Source: Saccharopolyspora kobensis
GTDB lineage: Bacteria > Actinomycetota > Actinomycetes > Mycobacteriales > Pseudonocardiaceae
NCBI RefSeq assembly: GCF_900108315.1
Contig: NZ_FNVB01000014.1
Span: 1-64,000, forward strand
DNA: 64,000 bases
Direction of reading: 5' to 3'
Part shown: positions 53,904 through 61,684 of the stretch, piece by piece
Layout of the letters: the number at the start of each line of letters is the position of its first letter
How positions within the stretch are numbered: the first letter of the stretch is position 1
Program-made: the position numbers and the translations under genes
The notes under the pieces: model-generated
The model's database searches: none
Told to the model about the DNA's origin: nothing
What the model saw: the letters and a program-made list of their open reading frames with translations, nothing else

Positions 53904-55326
53904 GCCGCAAGGCCTTCTTCTGCACCTTGCCCATCTCGTTGCGCGGCAGGGCGTCCAGGTAGCGCACCACGCGCGGGCGCTTGTGCGGGGTCAGCAGCCG
54001 GGCCACGTGGTCGGCCAGCTCCTGGTCGGTGACCTCCTGACCGGGCGCGCGCACGATCCAGGCCACGATCCGCTCGCCCAGGTCGGCGTCCGGTTCGCCG
54101 GTGACCGCGACCTCGGCGACCGCCGGGTGCTCCAGCAGGCAGTTCTCGATCTCGCCCGCGCCGATCTTGTAGCCGCCGCTCTTGATGATGTCGGTGGCCT
54201 TGCGCCCGACGATGCGGATGTAGCCGTCCGGGGCGCGGGTGGCCACGTCACCGGTGCGGAACCAGCCGTCGGCGAACGCCGCGGCGGTGGCGTCGGGGCG
54301 GTTGAGGTAGCCGCTGAACAGGTTCGAGCCGCGGATCAGGATCTCGCCGACCGTCTCGTCGTCGCTGACCTCGATCTCCGCGCCCTGCTCGTCGACCAGC
54401 TTGAGCTCGACACCGGCGAACGGGCGGCCCACGTAGCCGGGCCTGCGGTCGCCGTCTGCGCGCACGCCGCAGTTCATGATCGTCTCGCTCATGCCGTAGC
54501 GCTCCACGACCCGCTGCCCGGTCAGCCGCTCGATCCGCTCGTGCTCGACCGCGGGCAGCGCCGCCGATCCCGACACGAGCAGCCGCGCCTTGCCGACCGC
54601 CTTCCCGATCTCCGGGTCGCGCTCGGCGTCCTCGGCCAGCCGGTGGTACATGGTCGGCACGCCGAACATCATGGTCGCCGGCCCGGCGAGCTCCTCGGCG
54701 ATGGCCGCGGAGGAGAACTTGCCCAGGTGGTGCACCGCGCCGCCCAGCCGCACGGGCCCGAGCGTGCCGAGGATCAGGCCGTGCACGTGGAACAGCGGCA
54801 GCGCGTGCACCAGCACGTCCTCTGCGGTCCACTCCCACGCCTCGGCCAGCGCGTCGAGGTTGGCGCTGAGCGCGCGGCGCGGCAGCACGACGCCCTTGGG
54901 CGGGCCGGTGGTGCCCGAGGTGTAGACGATCAGCGCCGGAGCGTCCTCGTCGGCCTCCGGGGGCAGCTCACCACCGCGAGCGCTCAGGTCGACCTCGTGC
55001 ACCGGGATGTCGCCGAGGCCGTCCGGGGCTCGGAAGCCCGGCGCCGCAAGCAGCAGTTCCGGCTGGCTGTCGCTCAGGATGTGCGCGAGTTCGCGCTCCC
55101 CCACCTTCGGGTTGATCGGCACCACCGCGACACCCGCGCTGAGCCCGCCGATGACGGCCGCGCAGGTCTCCAGCTCGTTGGTCGCCCACACCGCGATGCG
55201 CTGCCGGCCCGCGACCAGCTCGGCGATCGCCGCGGCCACCCCCGCCAGCTCCTGGTAGTCCAGCGCCCGCGCGCCGAAGCGCAGCGCCTCCGCGCCATCC
55301 GGCTGCCGCAACTTCGGGAACAGCAC
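53896..55326 (-). CDS. matB: Malonyl-CoA synthetase-like ligase (MatB type)
   Basis: 476 aa from GTG 55326 with GGAGG 6 nt upstream. AMP-forming ligase motifs: YTSGTTGPPKGVVLP, LPLFHVHGLILG, MMFGVPTMYHRLAE, ERYGMSETIMN, FRTGDVA, KSGGYKIGAGEIE and the C-terminal Lys in NEMGKVQKKALR. The Arg of ERYGMSET is the malonate-binding Arg in MatB. It would make malonyl- or methylmalonyl-CoA from the free acid, a polyketide and fatty-acid precursor route. The divergent GntR gene and the two dyads between them suggest malonate-type control. Confidence 0.88.
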   Translation of the reverse strand: MLFPKLRQPDGAEALRFGARALDYQELAGVAAAIAELVAGRQRIAVWATNELETCAAVIGGLSAGVAVVPINPKVGERELAHILSDSQPELLLAAPGFRAPDGLGDIPVHEVDLSARGGELPPEADEDAPALIVYTSGTTGPPKGVVLPRRALSANLDALAEAWEWTAEDVLVHALPLFHVHGLILGTLGPVRLGGAVHHLGKFSSAAIAEELAGPATMMFGVPTMYHRLAEDAERDPEIGKAVGKARLLVSGSAALPAVEHERIERLTGQRVVERYGMSETIMNCGVRADGDRRPGYVGRPFAGVELKLVDEQGAEIEVSDDETVGEILIRGSNLFSGYLNRPDATAAAFADGWFRTGDVATRAPDGYIRIVGRKATDIIKSGGYKIGAGEIENCLLEHPAVAEVAVTGEPDADLGERIVAWIVRAPGQEVTDQELADHVARLLTPHKRPRVVRYLDALPRNEMGKVQKKALRHD

Positions 55327-55353
55327 CGGCCACCTCCACGATCATTGGTCCAC

Positions 55354-55419
55354 TGGCCAGACCACTTTTGCGCCGCGAACCACCGCCGTCAAGCGACTGT
55401 GCGAAAATTGGCTCAGCCA
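55354..55419. promoter_or_regulatory. Two FadR/GntR-type dyads in the matB-gntR divergent promoter
   Basis: TGGCCAGACCA (55354-55364) and TGGCTCAGCCA (55409-55419) both fit the TGGNNNNNCCA-type pattern of FCD-GntR operators and are 55 bp apart. The first overlaps a longer dyad TGGTC-N9-GACCA. Confidence 0.55.
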
Positions 55420-55482
55420 CTGGACCGAAACCCCGGTGTTAGCCTGATCACCGCTCCCCCTTGCCCGCCTGGAGGAAACCCG

Positions 55483-56205
55483 GTGTCCGACGCCCTGCGC
55501 CCGCTCGCCCGCCCGCGCCTGTACGAGCAGGTCGTGCAGCGGCTGCGCGAGCACGTCGCCGCCTCTGGCCTGCGCACGGGCGACCGGCTGCCGCCGGAGC
55601 GCAAGCTCGCCGAGCAGCTCGGCGTCAGCCGCGCCTCGGTCAAGCAGGCCATCGTGGTGCTCGAAGTGCAAGGGCTGGTCGAGGTCAGGCACGGCGGCGG
55701 CACCTACCTTCGCCGCGAGTCGCTGGACGTCGAGCCGGTCGACGAGCTGGTGGCGCGGAAGCGCCGCCTGCCCGACGTGCTGGACGCGCGCGAAGCACTG
55801 GAGACCAAGACCGCGGAGCTGGCCGCGCAGCGGCGCACCGAGGCGGACCTGGCCGAGATCGACGCCGCCCTGGCGGACATGCGCCGCGAGATCGCCGACG
55901 GCGAGCTCGGCAGCGAGGGCGACCGCCGCTTCCACGCCGCGATCACCGCCGCCGCGCACAGCTCCCTGCTCGCCGACTTCATGCGCACCATCGCCACCGA
56001 GATCGCCGAGAGCCGCCAGGAATCGCTGCGCCAGCCGGACCGCCCGAACAAGTCCCTGACCCAGCACGAGCGCATCGCCGAGGCGATCCGCGCCGGAGAC
56101 GCCCGAGCGGCGGTCACCGCGATGCGCCGCCACCTGCGCACGGTCAGCCGCGTCCGCCTCCTCTCCTGGGACCCCGACGCCGAACCGACTCCCCCGGCCG
56201 AGTGA
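55483..56205 (+). CDS. GntR-family regulator, FadR/FCD subgroup (MatR-like)
   Basis: 240 aa from GTG 55483 with GGAGGAAACCCG upstream. The winged helix (about residues 12-75) reads LYEQVVQRLREHVAASGLRTGDRLPPERKLAEQLGVSRASVKQAIVVLEVQGLVEVRHGGGTYL across its span; the FCD effector domain (about 85-215) has the helix patterns DVLDAREALETKTAELAA and FHAAITAAAHSSLL with a metal-binding His. Divergent orientation to the matB-like operon makes malonate or malonyl-CoA a likely effector, as for MatR, by inference. Confidence 0.92.
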   Translation: MSDALRPLARPRLYEQVVQRLREHVAASGLRTGDRLPPERKLAEQLGVSRASVKQAIVVLEVQGLVEVRHGGGTYLRRESLDVEPVDELVARKRRLPDVLDAREALETKTAELAAQRRTEADLAEIDAALADMRREIADGELGSEGDRRFHAAITAAAHSSLLADFMRTIATEIAESRQESLRQPDRPNKSLTQHERIAEAIRAGDARAAVTAMRRHLRTVSRVRLLSWDPDAEPTPPAE

Positions 56206-56268
56206 CGGTCCTCCGCCCGAGACACCCGACCTTCTCCCTGCTCAGGGCACCCGCGCTGCCATGGACGT

Positions 56269-56327
56269 GTCGACTTCGCGAGAATCGACCGTCACCCGGA
56301 TGAACGTCGATCTCGCGCGAAATCGAC
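56269..56327. repeat. Two tandem copies of the GTCGAY-TTC-N-GAAATCGAC intergenic repeat
   Basis: GTCGACTTCGCGAGAATCGA starts at 56269 and GTCGATCTCGCGCGAAATCG at 56306. They lie in the 243-bp gap between the GntR gene and the DedA-like gene. They resemble the pair at 36125-36197 and the palindrome at 45801-45840. Confidence 0.65.
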
Positions 56328-56448
56328 ACCTCGTCCCCGACCGGGAGGTGGGTGAGTGCGGTCGTTAGGCTGGGTCGTCCTGTTCCGGTCGTTGTGGAGT
56401 GCGTGACGTGATCGACCGCCTGGCTCCGCCGCGCGAGCGGGTGGTCCG

Positions 56449-56946
56449 GTGATCGGGTGGCTGCTGGCCACCGCGGGCACCGCTGCGCTGGGCAGCTTCT
56501 TCCCGCTGGTCAACATCGAGCTCTACCTGCTCGGCGTGGTGTCCACAGTGGATGGCGTGAGCTGGTGGGCGTTCGGGCTCGCCGCCGCGGTCGGCCAGGT
56601 GGCGGGCAAGACCCTGTTCTACTTCGCGGGCCGGGGCGGGTTCGCGCTCGGCGAGCGGCTGCTGAAGCGGCTGGAGGCCAAGCGGAAGGGCAGCCGGTGG
56701 GCCGGCTGGTTCGAGAAGTTCCACCAGCGCACCGTGGAGCGCCCCTGGTGGGGCCTGGGCGTGCTGGCGCTGACCGCGATCCCCGGCATCCCGCCCTACA
56801 GCCTGATGTGCCTGCTCTCCGGAGCCGCCGGCCTGCCGCTGCTCGGCTTCCTCGCGGCGAGCCTGCTCGGCCGCAGCGCGCACTTCCTCATCGTCGCCGG
56901 TGCCCCCGAACTGCTGCACTGGCTGCCCGCCGCGCTCGGGTCCTGA
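56449..56946 (+). CDS. Membrane protein with SNARE-associated/VTT-like fold
   Basis: 165 aa from GTG 56449. It has about four hydrophobic segments: IGWLLATAGTAALGSFFPLVNIELYLLGV (span), WWAFGLAAAVGQVAGKTLFYFAGRGG (span), LGVLALTAIPGIPPYSLMCLLSGAAG (span) and LGFLAASLLGRSAHFLIVAG. The pattern A-x2-G-x4-G-K-x3-Y followed by a basic helix and then IPGIPPY is that of the VTT/DedA-like family, which scrambles or transports lipids. The domain is short but complete. No operon partner is evident; it is upstream of the catalase gene. Confidence 0.82.
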   Translation: MIGWLLATAGTAALGSFFPLVNIELYLLGVVSTVDGVSWWAFGLAAAVGQVAGKTLFYFAGRGGFALGERLLKRLEAKRKGSRWAGWFEKFHQRTVERPWWGLGVLALTAIPGIPPYSLMCLLSGAAGLPLLGFLAASLLGRSAHFLIVAGAPELLHWLPAALGS

Positions 56947-57019
56947 ACTGGCATACCCCTCGGCCCAGGCGGGAAACCTGGTGGGCGGTCTCAGCCAACA
57001 CCGAGGGGAGCCAGCCGCG

Positions 57020-59122
57020 ATGGGCAACGAGAACGACAAACAACGACAGCTCGACGAGGTCCGCAAGGACCTCACCGGCACGAAGCTGACCACCCAGCAG
57101 GGCGTGCGCGTCGACCACACCGACGACGCGCTGACCGTCGGCGAGCGCGGGCCCACGCTGCTGGAGGACTTCCACGCCCGCGAGAAGATCACGCACTTCG
57201 ACCACGAGCGGATCCCGGAACGCGTGGTGCACGCACGCGGCGCCGGGGCCTACGGGTACTTCCAGCCCTACGACGGCTGGCTGGGCGAGCACACCGTCGC
57301 GCGGTTCCTGACCGATCCGAACCAGCGCACCCCGGTGTTCGTGCGGTTCTCCACCGTCGCGGGCTCCCGAGGCTCGGCCGACACGGTTCGCGACGTGCGC
57401 GGGTTCGCCACCAAGTTCTACACCGAGCAGGGCAACTACGACCTGGTCGGCAACAACATGCCGGTGTTCTTCATCCAGGACGGGATCAAGTTCCCGGACT
57501 TCGTGCACGCGGTGAAGCCGGAGCCGCACCACGAGATGCCGCAGGCCGCGTCGGCGCACGACACGCTGTGGGACTTCGTGGGGCTGCAGCCGGAGACGAT
57601 GCACATGATGATGTGGCTGATGTCCGACCGGGCGCTGCCGCGCAGCTACCGGATGATGCAGGGCTTCGGCGTGCACACCTTCCGCCTGGTCAACGCCAAC
57701 GGCGAGGGCATCTTCGTGAAGTTCCACTGGACGCCGCTGCTGGGCAGCCACTCGCTGCTGTGGGACGAGTGCCAGAAGATCGCCGGCGCCGACGCCGACT
57801 TCAACCGGCGCGACCTGTGGGAGTCCATCGAGGCCGGCCAGTACCCGACGTGGGAGCTGGGCGTGCAGCTGGTCGAGGAGTCGCGGGAGTTCGACTTCGA
57901 CTTCGACCTGCTGGACGCCACCAAGATCATCCCGGAGGAGGAGGTGCCGGTGCGGCCGGTGGGCCGGATGGTGCTGGACCGCAACCCGGACAACTTCTTC
58001 GCCGAGACCGAGCAGGTCGCCTTCCACACCGCCAACGTGGTGCCGGGCATCGACTTCACCAACGACCCGCTGCTGCAGGCGCGCAACTTCTCCTACCTCG
58101 ACACCCAGCTGATCCGGCTCGGCGGCCCGAACTTCGCGCAGATCCCGATCAACCGGCCGACCGCCGAGGTGGCCAACAACCAGCGCGACGGCTACGGCCA
58201 GCAGCGGATCCACCGGGGCCGGACGAGCTACACCGAGAACAGCCTCTCCGGCGGGTGCCCGGCGCTGGCCGACGAGGACGTGTTCCGGCACTACCAGCAG
58301 AAGGTGGACGGCTACACGATCCGCAAGCGCAGCGAGAGCTTCAAGGACCACTACAGCCAGGCCACGCTGTTCTGGAACAGCATGGCGTCCTGGGAGAAGG
58401 AGCACATCATCGCCGCGTTCCGCTTCGAGCTCGGCAAGGTCGAGCACCAGCACGTGCGCGCCAAGGTGGTCGAAAACCTGGAGAACGTCGACCACGAGCT
58501 GGCCGTGGCGGTGGCCGAAGGCGTCGGCGTGGAGCCGCCCAGCGGCGGCCGGCCCAACCACGGCCGCAGCTCCCCCGCGCTGAGCCTGGCCAACTCGCGC
58601 ACCGACACGATCACCAGCCGCCGGGTGGCGGTGCTGGTCGCCGACGGCGTGGACGCCGAGGAGGTGACGCAGATCCAGCGCGGCCTGGCCGAGCGCGGCG
58701 CGCTGGTGGAGGTGCTGGGCCTGCGCGACGGCAAGATCAGCGGCACCGACGGCGACGAGGTGAGCACGGACAAGGCTGTGCACACCATGATGTCGGTGCT
58801 CTACGACGGGGTGATCGTTCCGGGTGGCGCGGAGAGCGTGCGTGCCCTGTCCGAGGACGGGCACGTCGTGCACTTCGTCGCCGAGGCCTACAAGCACCAC
58901 AAGCCGGTCGCGGCCAGCGACGAGGGCATGGAGCTGCTGCGGCGTGCCGGAGTCGCCGAGGCGCGCGAGCCCTCCGGTGGCGACGGCGTGGTGACCGACC
59001 TCGGCGTGATCATGGCCGCGCACACCGGTGGTGCGCTGCCGGAGGGGTTCGTCGAGGAGTTCGCCGCCGCGCTCGCCCAGCACCGGGTGTGGCAGCGCGA
59101 CACCGCTTCCGTGCCCGCCTGA
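57020..59122 (+). CDS. katE: Large-subunit catalase, HPII type
   Basis: 700 aa, the size of clade 2 catalases. Catalytic His71 in ERVVHARGAGAYG, Asn145 in VGNNMPVFFIQ and the proximal Tyr in NFSYLDTQL (near 358) are all present. Residues about 530-690 are the extra flavodoxin/DJ-1-like domain (RRVAVLVADGVDAEEV, LYDGVIVPGG, ASDEGMELLRRAGV) found only in large catalases. It degrades hydrogen peroxide in the cytosol. The ATG has GGGGAG 9 nt upstream. A hairpin terminator follows. Confidence 0.97.
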   Translation: MGNENDKQRQLDEVRKDLTGTKLTTQQGVRVDHTDDALTVGERGPTLLEDFHAREKITHFDHERIPERVVHARGAGAYGYFQPYDGWLGEHTVARFLTDPNQRTPVFVRFSTVAGSRGSADTVRDVRGFATKFYTEQGNYDLVGNNMPVFFIQDGIKFPDFVHAVKPEPHHEMPQAASAHDTLWDFVGLQPETMHMMMWLMSDRALPRSYRMMQGFGVHTFRLVNANGEGIFVKFHWTPLLGSHSLLWDECQKIAGADADFNRRDLWESIEAGQYPTWELGVQLVEESREFDFDFDLLDATKIIPEEEVPVRPVGRMVLDRNPDNFFAETEQVAFHTANVVPGIDFTNDPLLQARNFSYLDTQLIRLGGPNFAQIPINRPTAEVANNQRDGYGQQRIHRGRTSYTENSLSGGCPALADEDVFRHYQQKVDGYTIRKRSESFKDHYSQATLFWNSMASWEKEHIIAAFRFELGKVEHQHVRAKVVENLENVDHELAVAVAEGVGVEPPSGGRPNHGRSSPALSLANSRTDTITSRRVAVLVADGVDAEEVTQIQRGLAERGALVEVLGLRDGKISGTDGDEVSTDKAVHTMMSVLYDGVIVPGGAESVRALSEDGHVVHFVAEAYKHHKPVAASDEGMELLRRAGVAEAREPSGGDGVVTDLGVIMAAHTGGALPEGFVEEFAAALAQHRVWQRDTASVPA

Positions 59123-59129
59123 GCGGGCG

Positions 59130-59172
59130 GAATGGGCTGTTCGTGCCTCCCAGCTGCACGAACAGCCCGTTC
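59130..59172 (+). terminator. Hairpin terminator after katE
   Basis: GGGCTGTTCGTGC and GCACGAACAGCCC form a perfect 13-bp stem with a 9-nt loop, extended by four weaker pairs, 7 bp after the catalase stop. Confidence 0.85.
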
Positions 59173-59298
59173 GCCGGGTTGATCCGGATCACTCGCAGAC
59201 ACCTCGCAGGCACCTAGCGTCACTTTTCGTACCGATACGATCACGCAACGCGACTCCGGTCGCGCCATCTCGGCACGCCTCGCTTACCGTGCTTGCCC

Positions 59299-60756
59299 GT
59301 GAGCGTCTTCCGAACGATGCCCGTCGAGGACATCCTGACCCGCGGTGAGCGCAGCGGGCTGATCCGCAGGCTGACCGGCAAGGACCTGGTCGGCTTCGGG
59401 ATCGGCATCATCATCGGCACCGGTGTGTTCACGCTGGCCGGCATCGAGGCCAAGGAGCACGCCGGGCCCGGCGTGGTGCTGTCCTTCGTGATCGGCGGTG
59501 TCGTCGCCGCGCTGGCCGCGCTGTGCTACGCCGAGCTCTCCTCGGCGGTGCCGACCGCGGGCAGCGCCTACACCTACGGCTACGCCACGCTGGGCGAGCT
59601 GTTCGCGTGGATCATCGGCTGGGACCTGCTGCTGGAGTTCGCCCTGGGCGCCGCGGTGGTCTCGCGCAGCTGGTCGGGCTACGTGGCGAACCTGCTCGGC
59701 CTGCCGCCGGAGTGGTTCGGCGAGGACGCCACGGTCAACGTCGGCGCGATCCTGATCATCGCGGCGCTCACCGCGGTCGCGGTGATCGGCATCCGCGAGT
59801 CGTCGTGGGTGACCAACGCGCTGGTGGTGGTCAAGGTCGCGGTGTGCGTGCTGGTGATCGTCGCGGGCCTGTTCTTCTTCAACGGCGCCAACCTCGACCC
59901 GTTCGTCCCGCCCGCGCAGCCCGCCGCCGAGACCGCGAGCGCGCTGGAGCAGCCGCTGGTGCAGGTCGTGCTCGGCATGGAGCAGTCGATGTACGGCATC
60001 GGCGGCGTGTTCACCGCGGCGGCCATCGTGTTCTTCGCCTACACCGGCTTCGAGGCGCTGGCCAACCTCGGCGAGGAGACCAAGCGCCCCAAGCGCGATC
60101 TGCCGGTCGGCCTGCTCGGGAGCCTGATCGTGTGCACCCTGCTGTACGTGCTGGTCGCCTTCGTGCTCAGCGCGATGGTCGACTACCGGCAGATCGACGA
60201 GGGCGCCCCGCTGGCGGCGGCGTTCCAGTCGGTCGGCCAGCCGTGGGTGGGCGCGCTGATCGCGCTGGGCGCGGTGACGGGCCTGACCTCGGTGATGATG
60301 GTCGAGCTGGTCACCATCGGCCGCATCGGCTTCGCGATGAGCCGCGACGGCCTGCTGCCGCCCAAGCTCTCCCAGGTGCACCCGAAGTGGGGCACGCCGC
60401 ACCGGATGACCATCGGCGGCGCGGTGGTGATCATGCTGATGGCCGGGTTCATCCCGATCTCCGAGCTGGCCGACATGGTGAGCATCGGTGCCCTGTCCGG
60501 CTTCGTGATCGTCTCGCTGGCGGTCCCGGTGCTGCGTCGCACCAAACCCGACCTGCACCGCCCGTTCCGGGTGCCGCTGTCGCCCTGGCTGCCGATCATC
60601 AGCGCCCTGGCCTGCCTGTACCTGATGACGAACCTGGACATCATCACCTGGCTCCGCTTCGCGGCCTGGCTGGTCCTCGGCCTGCTGATCTACTTCGCCT
60701 ACGGCTACCGCAACGCCCGCCTGTCCAAGCAGGCCCCGGACAGCGCCCGCGACTAG
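59299..60756 (+). CDS. Amino-acid permease (APC superfamily, cationic amino-acid type)
   Basis: 485 aa from GTG 59299; a TTG two codons earlier is in frame but less likely. It has about 12-14 membrane segments with the APC signatures LVGFGIGIIIGTGVFTLAG in TM1, TAGSAYTYGYATLGELFAWIIGWDLLLEF (span) in TM3, FFAYTGFEALANLGEETKRPKRDLP in TM6-7 and FAMSRDGLLPP. This matches YfnA/CAT-like permeases. It should import amino acids with protons. Its last codon overlaps the convergent SnoaL-like gene by 4 bp. Confidence 0.94.
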   Translation: MSVFRTMPVEDILTRGERSGLIRRLTGKDLVGFGIGIIIGTGVFTLAGIEAKEHAGPGVVLSFVIGGVVAALAALCYAELSSAVPTAGSAYTYGYATLGELFAWIIGWDLLLEFALGAAVVSRSWSGYVANLLGLPPEWFGEDATVNVGAILIIAALTAVAVIGIRESSWVTNALVVVKVAVCVLVIVAGLFFFNGANLDPFVPPAQPAAETASALEQPLVQVVLGMEQSMYGIGGVFTAAAIVFFAYTGFEALANLGEETKRPKRDLPVGLLGSLIVCTLLYVLVAFVLSAMVDYRQIDEGAPLAAAFQSVGQPWVGALIALGAVTGLTSVMMVELVTIGRIGFAMSRDGLLPPKLSQVHPKWGTPHRMTIGGAVVIMLMAGFIPISELADMVSIGALSGFVIVSLAVPVLRRTKPDLHRPFRVPLSPWLPIISALACLYLMTNLDIITWLRFAAWLVLGLLIYFAYGYRNARLSKQAPDSARD

Positions 60757-61172
60757 CGCGGCGGCTGCACGGGCTCGGCGAGCGGGCCGCGCAGCGACTC
60801 GTGGTAGTGGATCGTCTTCCACACTCCGCCGCTGCGACGCGCGATCAGCGTGTTCCGGCCACACACCTCGAACGGCTCAGCGCCCGAGCCTTCGAGATCG
60901 AAGGAGAAGAACGCCCAGGCGGCATCCCCGATGACCTCGACCCGGACATCGGAAACCGTCATCGCCCGGACGTGGCGGATGCCGGAGACGACGCGGTCGA
61001 AGTAGCGCCCGACGGCATCCGCTCCCAGCAGCGGCCGGTCCAGCTCGGAGGGGCAGTAGACGACTTCGCGCTCCGAGTCCCAGATCGACCGGAACGCGGC
61101 AGCGTCCAGGTCCGCCCAAGCCATCCGATATGCCTCGACCAGTGCGAGAACGCCGTCGACGTCGTCAGCCAT
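60753..61172 (-). CDS. SnoaL-like / DUF4440 (NTF2-fold) protein
   Basis: 139 aa from ATG 61172. The pattern VLALVEAYRMAWADLDAAAFRSIWDSEREVVYCP (span), followed by AWAFFSFDLEGSG and a C-terminal VWKTIHYHESL, is that of the NTF2-like SnoaL/DUF4440 family, which includes ketosteroid-isomerase-like enzymes and many of unknown role. The His-x-His of YHES near the end is typical. No partner gene indicates a substrate. It converges with the permease gene. Confidence 0.88.
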   Translation of the reverse strand: MADDVDGVLALVEAYRMAWADLDAAAFRSIWDSEREVVYCPSELDRPLLGADAVGRYFDRVVSGIRHVRAMTVSDVRVEVIGDAAWAFFSFDLEGSGAEPFEVCGRNTLIARRSGGVWKTIHYHESLRGPLAEPVQPPR

Positions 61173-61212
61173 GGGCACGACGTTAGAACTTCGAGTCCGG
61201 TCGAGGGCAAGA

Positions 61213-61249
61213 GCACGCCAGCGCTTCGGACCCCAGAGCACTGGCGTGC
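61213..61249. terminator. Hairpin between two small genes
   Basis: GCACGCCAG (61213-61221) and CTGGCGTGC (61241-61249) form a perfect 9-bp stem with a 19-nt loop, after the stop of the 48-aa gene and upstream of the SnoaL-like gene. Confidence 0.55.
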
Positions 61250-61271
61250 CTCCCATTGCCGACGACGCTGG

Positions 61272-61418
61272 TCAGGTGGCGGAGAGTTCGCGGATCGCCT
61301 CGGCGCCGAGGGCGATGAGGTTGGCGAGGTTCTCCCGGCCGATGGTGAGGACGTACTCGCTGTTCGGTCCACAGTAGAGGACCACGACGTCGTTGTGCCG
61401 ATCGAGCTCGTAGCGCAT
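61272..61418 (-). CDS. Small protein of 48 aa, unknown function
   Basis: A short frame from ATG 61418 with an ideal AGGAGG five nt upstream; an earlier ATG at 61436 overlaps that site. The 48 residues begin MRYELDRHNDVVVLYCG and continue with NSEYVLTIGRENLANLIALG, ending in AIRELSAT: a beta-hairpin-like start and an amphipathic helix, with natural amino-acid composition. The good ribosome-binding site and codon pattern support a real gene. It overlaps the uncertain upstream part of the DUF397-like frame on the other strand. DUF397 genes often have small partners of this kind. Confidence 0.6.
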   Translation of the reverse strand: MRYELDRHNDVVVLYCGPNSEYVLTIGRENLANLIALGAEAIRELSAT

Positions 61419-61622
61419 CGGCACCTCCTGCTCCATCGCTACGAACGAGTCGCATTCGATGCATTCAAGAGCTCGCGAAGCACCGGCGGAAGTGACAACT
61501 GCGTCGAGGACCGATTACTCGACAACGCCGTCCGGGTTCGGGACTCCAAGGCGCCTGATGACGGCATGCTGAGCTTCGGGAGCGGTGCTTGGGGTTCTTT
61601 CTTGGCTTCCCTCAAGGCTTGA
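61395..61622 (+). CDS. DUF397-like protein, start uncertain (possible remnant)
   Basis: Residues encoded by 61449-61622 read FKSSRSTGGSDNCVED, AVRVRDSKAPDDG and GSGAWGSFLASLKA, the complete DUF397 signature (normally WRKSSRS ... NCVEVA ... VRDSK ... FTPAEWAAF). The usual ATG/GTG just before it is missing; the nearest in-frame start is GTG 61395, which would add a meaningless 18-residue leader opposite the 48-aa gene. At 61449 the codon is GTC, one base from GTG. It contains a TTA codon and lower GC than its neighbours. The XRE (Scr1-like) partner usually found upstream is absent. Confidence 0.5.
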   Translation: MPIELVAHRHLLLHRYERVAFDAFKSSRSTGGSDNCVEDRLLDNAVRVRDSKAPDDGMLSFGSGAWGSFLASLKA

Positions 61623-61642
61623 TGTTCTGGCTGGTGGTGGTC

Positions 61643-61684
61643 CGTGAGTGGTTTGGGGCGCCATGGCACCCGAAACCACTCACG
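61643..61684. repeat. CGTGAG hairpin repeat, second copy, overlapping a stop codon
   Basis: CGTGAGTGGTTTGGGG and CCCGAAACCACTCACG flank a loop containing GCCATG; one pair is mismatched. It overlaps the stop codon of the DHA2 exporter (61680-61682) and resembles the hairpin at 17355-17400. It may terminate the exporter transcript. Confidence 0.65.
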
